From assembly GCF_000766145.1 (NCBI RefSeq), contig NZ_JNFB01000011.1:1-64000 (forward strand): DNA of 64,000 bases, written 5' to 3'. Below, in pieces: positions 62,754 through 64,000 of the stretch. This stretch comes from Paenilisteria newyorkensis. Its GTDB lineage: Bacteria; Bacillota; Bacilli; Lactobacillales; Listeriaceae. Both the position numbers and the translations under genes were made by a program. The notes beneath the pieces are model-generated. The model was given only the letters and a program-made list of their open reading frames with translations. It ran no database searches and was not told the origin of the DNA. Each line of letters opens with the position of its first letter. Position 1 is the first letter of the stretch.

Positions 62754-63665
62754 TCAGCACTTTGTTGAATAATAAAACTTAAACTCCATATCCTTCTGAT
62801 GGTTTCCAAATCCCTTACCGAATATCGTTGTCCCGCCTATGTTCTTCGCGTCTTTTTCAACGGCTATCCGGAATGTCAGGAGTTCTTCGGTTATGTCTAA
62901 ATCGTCCAGTGTTAGCTCGGATAATATGTCTCCGTCAAAATGGGTGCCGTGTTTGGAAATGCGGATCGTTTTGAAGAGGCCGTATTGGCTGTTAGAGTCC
63001 TCCCACCAACTTGGCGTGAATTTGCCGCGGATGTCGGAAAAATTGCCTGGGCAGGTCCATGTTCCAAGGGCGTGGCCGTTTAAGTAGAACGAGATGTCAG
63101 AGGGCCAGACGTTGTTGGAGTAAGGAAACTCGGAGGCGATTTCGAAACTGATCTCCAGCAGCTCTATTTGTTCGTCTTTTTGCAGCGGATTCGGGACTTT
63201 GTATTCTAGGTAGCCTTGGGTGAACCAGATGATTTGCGCCTCCATACGTCTTGCATCCATGAAGTATTTCGGTTCGTCGACGTGGCCGATGAAGTCTTTG
63301 TTGGAAGCCAGTCCGCACGTTGGTGTGACGTTGTAATCGGTGTAATGACCCACTGGTAATTCTAGGGAACGCATCTTAAAATTAGGATAAATAGTAGTCG
63401 GGAATGTGATCTCGATTCGATCTACTACGAGCTTGGAAATTTTCTGGATTCCAGATTTTCCAGGTATTTTTTCTGTGCGGATTAGCTTGGCGTTTTCTAG
63501 TTGATTGATGTGCCGCGTGATGATGGCGCTACTCATATGTAAAGCGTGCGCGAGTTCCTTAATATTCATCGAACTTTGTGAAAGTAGGTTCAAAATTTGA
63601 ATTCTAGTGTCGCTGGCAAGGGCTTCGTAAACGTGAATTGAATCTTTGGAAATATCTAATTGCAT
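62754..63665 (-). CDS. ArsR-type transcriptional regulator with a large C-terminal domain
   Basis: 303 residues. Residues 1-75 are an ArsR-type winged helix (YEALASDTRIQILNLLSQS, then IKELAHALHMSSAIITRHIN). The remaining 225 residues are beta-rich and contain WWEDSNSQYGLFKTIRIS and FYLNGHALGTW, probably a sugar-binding sensor, and lack metal-binding cysteine sets. GGAGG overlaps a possible operator. Probable repressor of the divergent unit that starts at 63791. The ligand is unknown. Confidence 0.8.
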   Translation of the reverse strand: MQLDISKDSIHVYEALASDTRIQILNLLSQSSMNIKELAHALHMSSAIITRHINQLENAKLIRTEKIPGKSGIQKISKLVVDRIEITFPTTIYPNFKMRSLELPVGHYTDYNVTPTCGLASNKDFIGHVDEPKYFMDARRMEAQIIWFTQGYLEYKVPNPLQKDEQIELLEISFEIASEFPYSNNVWPSDISFYLNGHALGTWTCPGNFSDIRGKFTPSWWEDSNSQYGLFKTIRISKHGTHFDGDILSELTLDDLDITEELLTFRIAVEKDAKNIGGTTIFGKGFGNHQKDMEFKFYYSTKC

Positions 63666-63680
63666 GGAAAAATAGCCTCC

Positions 63681-63868
63681 TTTAGTTAATGGTTAGATAG
63701 ATGAAATAGGATTAAAATTGAATGAAAAACCATTTAGTGAACTCTTTAGTTTATCATAACATAAAATTGCTATCAAAAGAACTAAAAGTGTTGACAATAA
63801 AATTTTAGTGAATTATAGTAAAATTACAAAAGAAGTTTAGTTATTAATTTACTTGATGGTTAACTAAA
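63681..63868. promoter_or_regulatory. Array of TTTAGT-type motifs in the regulator-divergent region
   Basis: TTTAGT(G/T)(A/T)(A/T) occurs at 63681, 63733, 63745, 63804 and 63836, and inverted (TTAACTAAA) at 63860. The copies sit around both divergent promoters, with the first on the ribosome site of the regulator gene. They are candidates for operators of the ArsR-type protein. Confidence 0.45.
63791..63819 (+). promoter_or_regulatory. Strong promoter reading out of the window
   Basis: TTGACA, 17-base spacer, TATAGT. The transcript would start near 63826 and has a leader of over 170 bases in the window; no start codon with a ribosome site and long frame is seen before 64000, so the gene lies beyond. 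Confidence 0.6.
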
Positions 63869-63890
63869 GGTCTTCTTTTTTGAAATTTTT

Positions 63891-63905
63891 ATGTAGGCGT
63901 TTACA
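63891..63905 (+). promoter_or_regulatory. Candidate cre site in the leader of the outgoing gene
   Basis: ATGTAGGCGTTTACA matches 14 of 15 positions of the cre pattern, about 65 bases after the predicted transcription start. A CcpA roadblock here would suit a sugar-use operon controlled also by the ArsR-type protein. Confidence 0.5.
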
Positions 63906-64000
63906 TTATGGTGGAGATAGTGTGAATGGAAGGTTGGATTTAGAAGTGAGAGAGAGGTAAGCAGTTTTCACAAGCGAGTTGTTAGATGGGAGGCTGATCT

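Overview
The window looks like a chromosome segment of a low-to-medium G+C Gram-positive bacterium of the genus Listeria, probably one of the nitrate-reducing environmental species (Listeria sensu lato). Grounds: strong GGAGG-type ribosome binding sites, LPXTG and lipobox surface proteins, the LiaFSR and KtrC genes, the order def-pdhABCD, the ylaH/ylaI/ylaN set next to typA, and a gene order that follows what I recall of the L. monocytogenes core around the lmo1017-lmo1068 region. The species cannot be fixed from sequence alone. No rRNA, tRNA, CRISPR array, intact insertion sequence or prophage was seen.

Layout. 1-3540: two minus-strand cell-surface proteins, one cut by the window edge and one frameshifted, with three copies of a shared upstream motif. 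3721-11133: PTS IIA, cutC, cvfB, the liaFSR envelope-stress operon, ktrC and two FUSC-type membrane proteins. 11263-18794: an LCP cell-wall ligase, nanE with a GH38 alpha-mannosidase, and a wall-anchored 5'-nucleotidase. 18846-25746: rnjA-rpoY, a HAD phosphatase, a type I toxin-antitoxin candidate, an OPT transporter, a PqqD-like protein and small envelope proteins. 25768-44781: a respiratory nitrate reductase and molybdenum-cofactor block. 44947-51542: def and the pdhABCD operon. 51814-62262: small membrane proteins, a lactate-dehydrogenase-like protein without its catalytic residues, yktA/yktB/suhB-like genes, corA with a proline-rich leader peptide, typA and the yla genes. 62754-64000: an ArsR-type regulator and a divergent promoter region leading out of the window.

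How genes work together. The nitrate block is functionally self-contained: ModABC import molybdate; MoaA, MoaC, MoaD/MoaE, MoeB, MoaB, MoeA, MobA and MobB build and mature the cofactor; NarGHJI reduces nitrate at the membrane; NarK moves nitrate and nitrite. narGHJI-narK sits between the divergent modB and modA genes, which suggests insertion into an older Moco locus. PDH makes acetyl-CoA from pyruvate. LiaFSR, LCP ligase, RNase J1 and TypA serve envelope and RNA homeostasis.

Most notable: a 33-codon leader ORF before corA that encodes EPDPNP, close to the acidic-proline start of Salmonella MgtL, overlaps a stable hairpin and so suggests translation-based Mg2+ sensing; a 35-residue holin-like type I toxin with a convergent antisense RNA; a family of miniature inverted-repeat elements, two near-identical inverted copies of which flank narK-modA-moeA-mobB-moaEDCA; and several operator candidates (a Rex-like box at narG, cre sites, a TTTAGT array).
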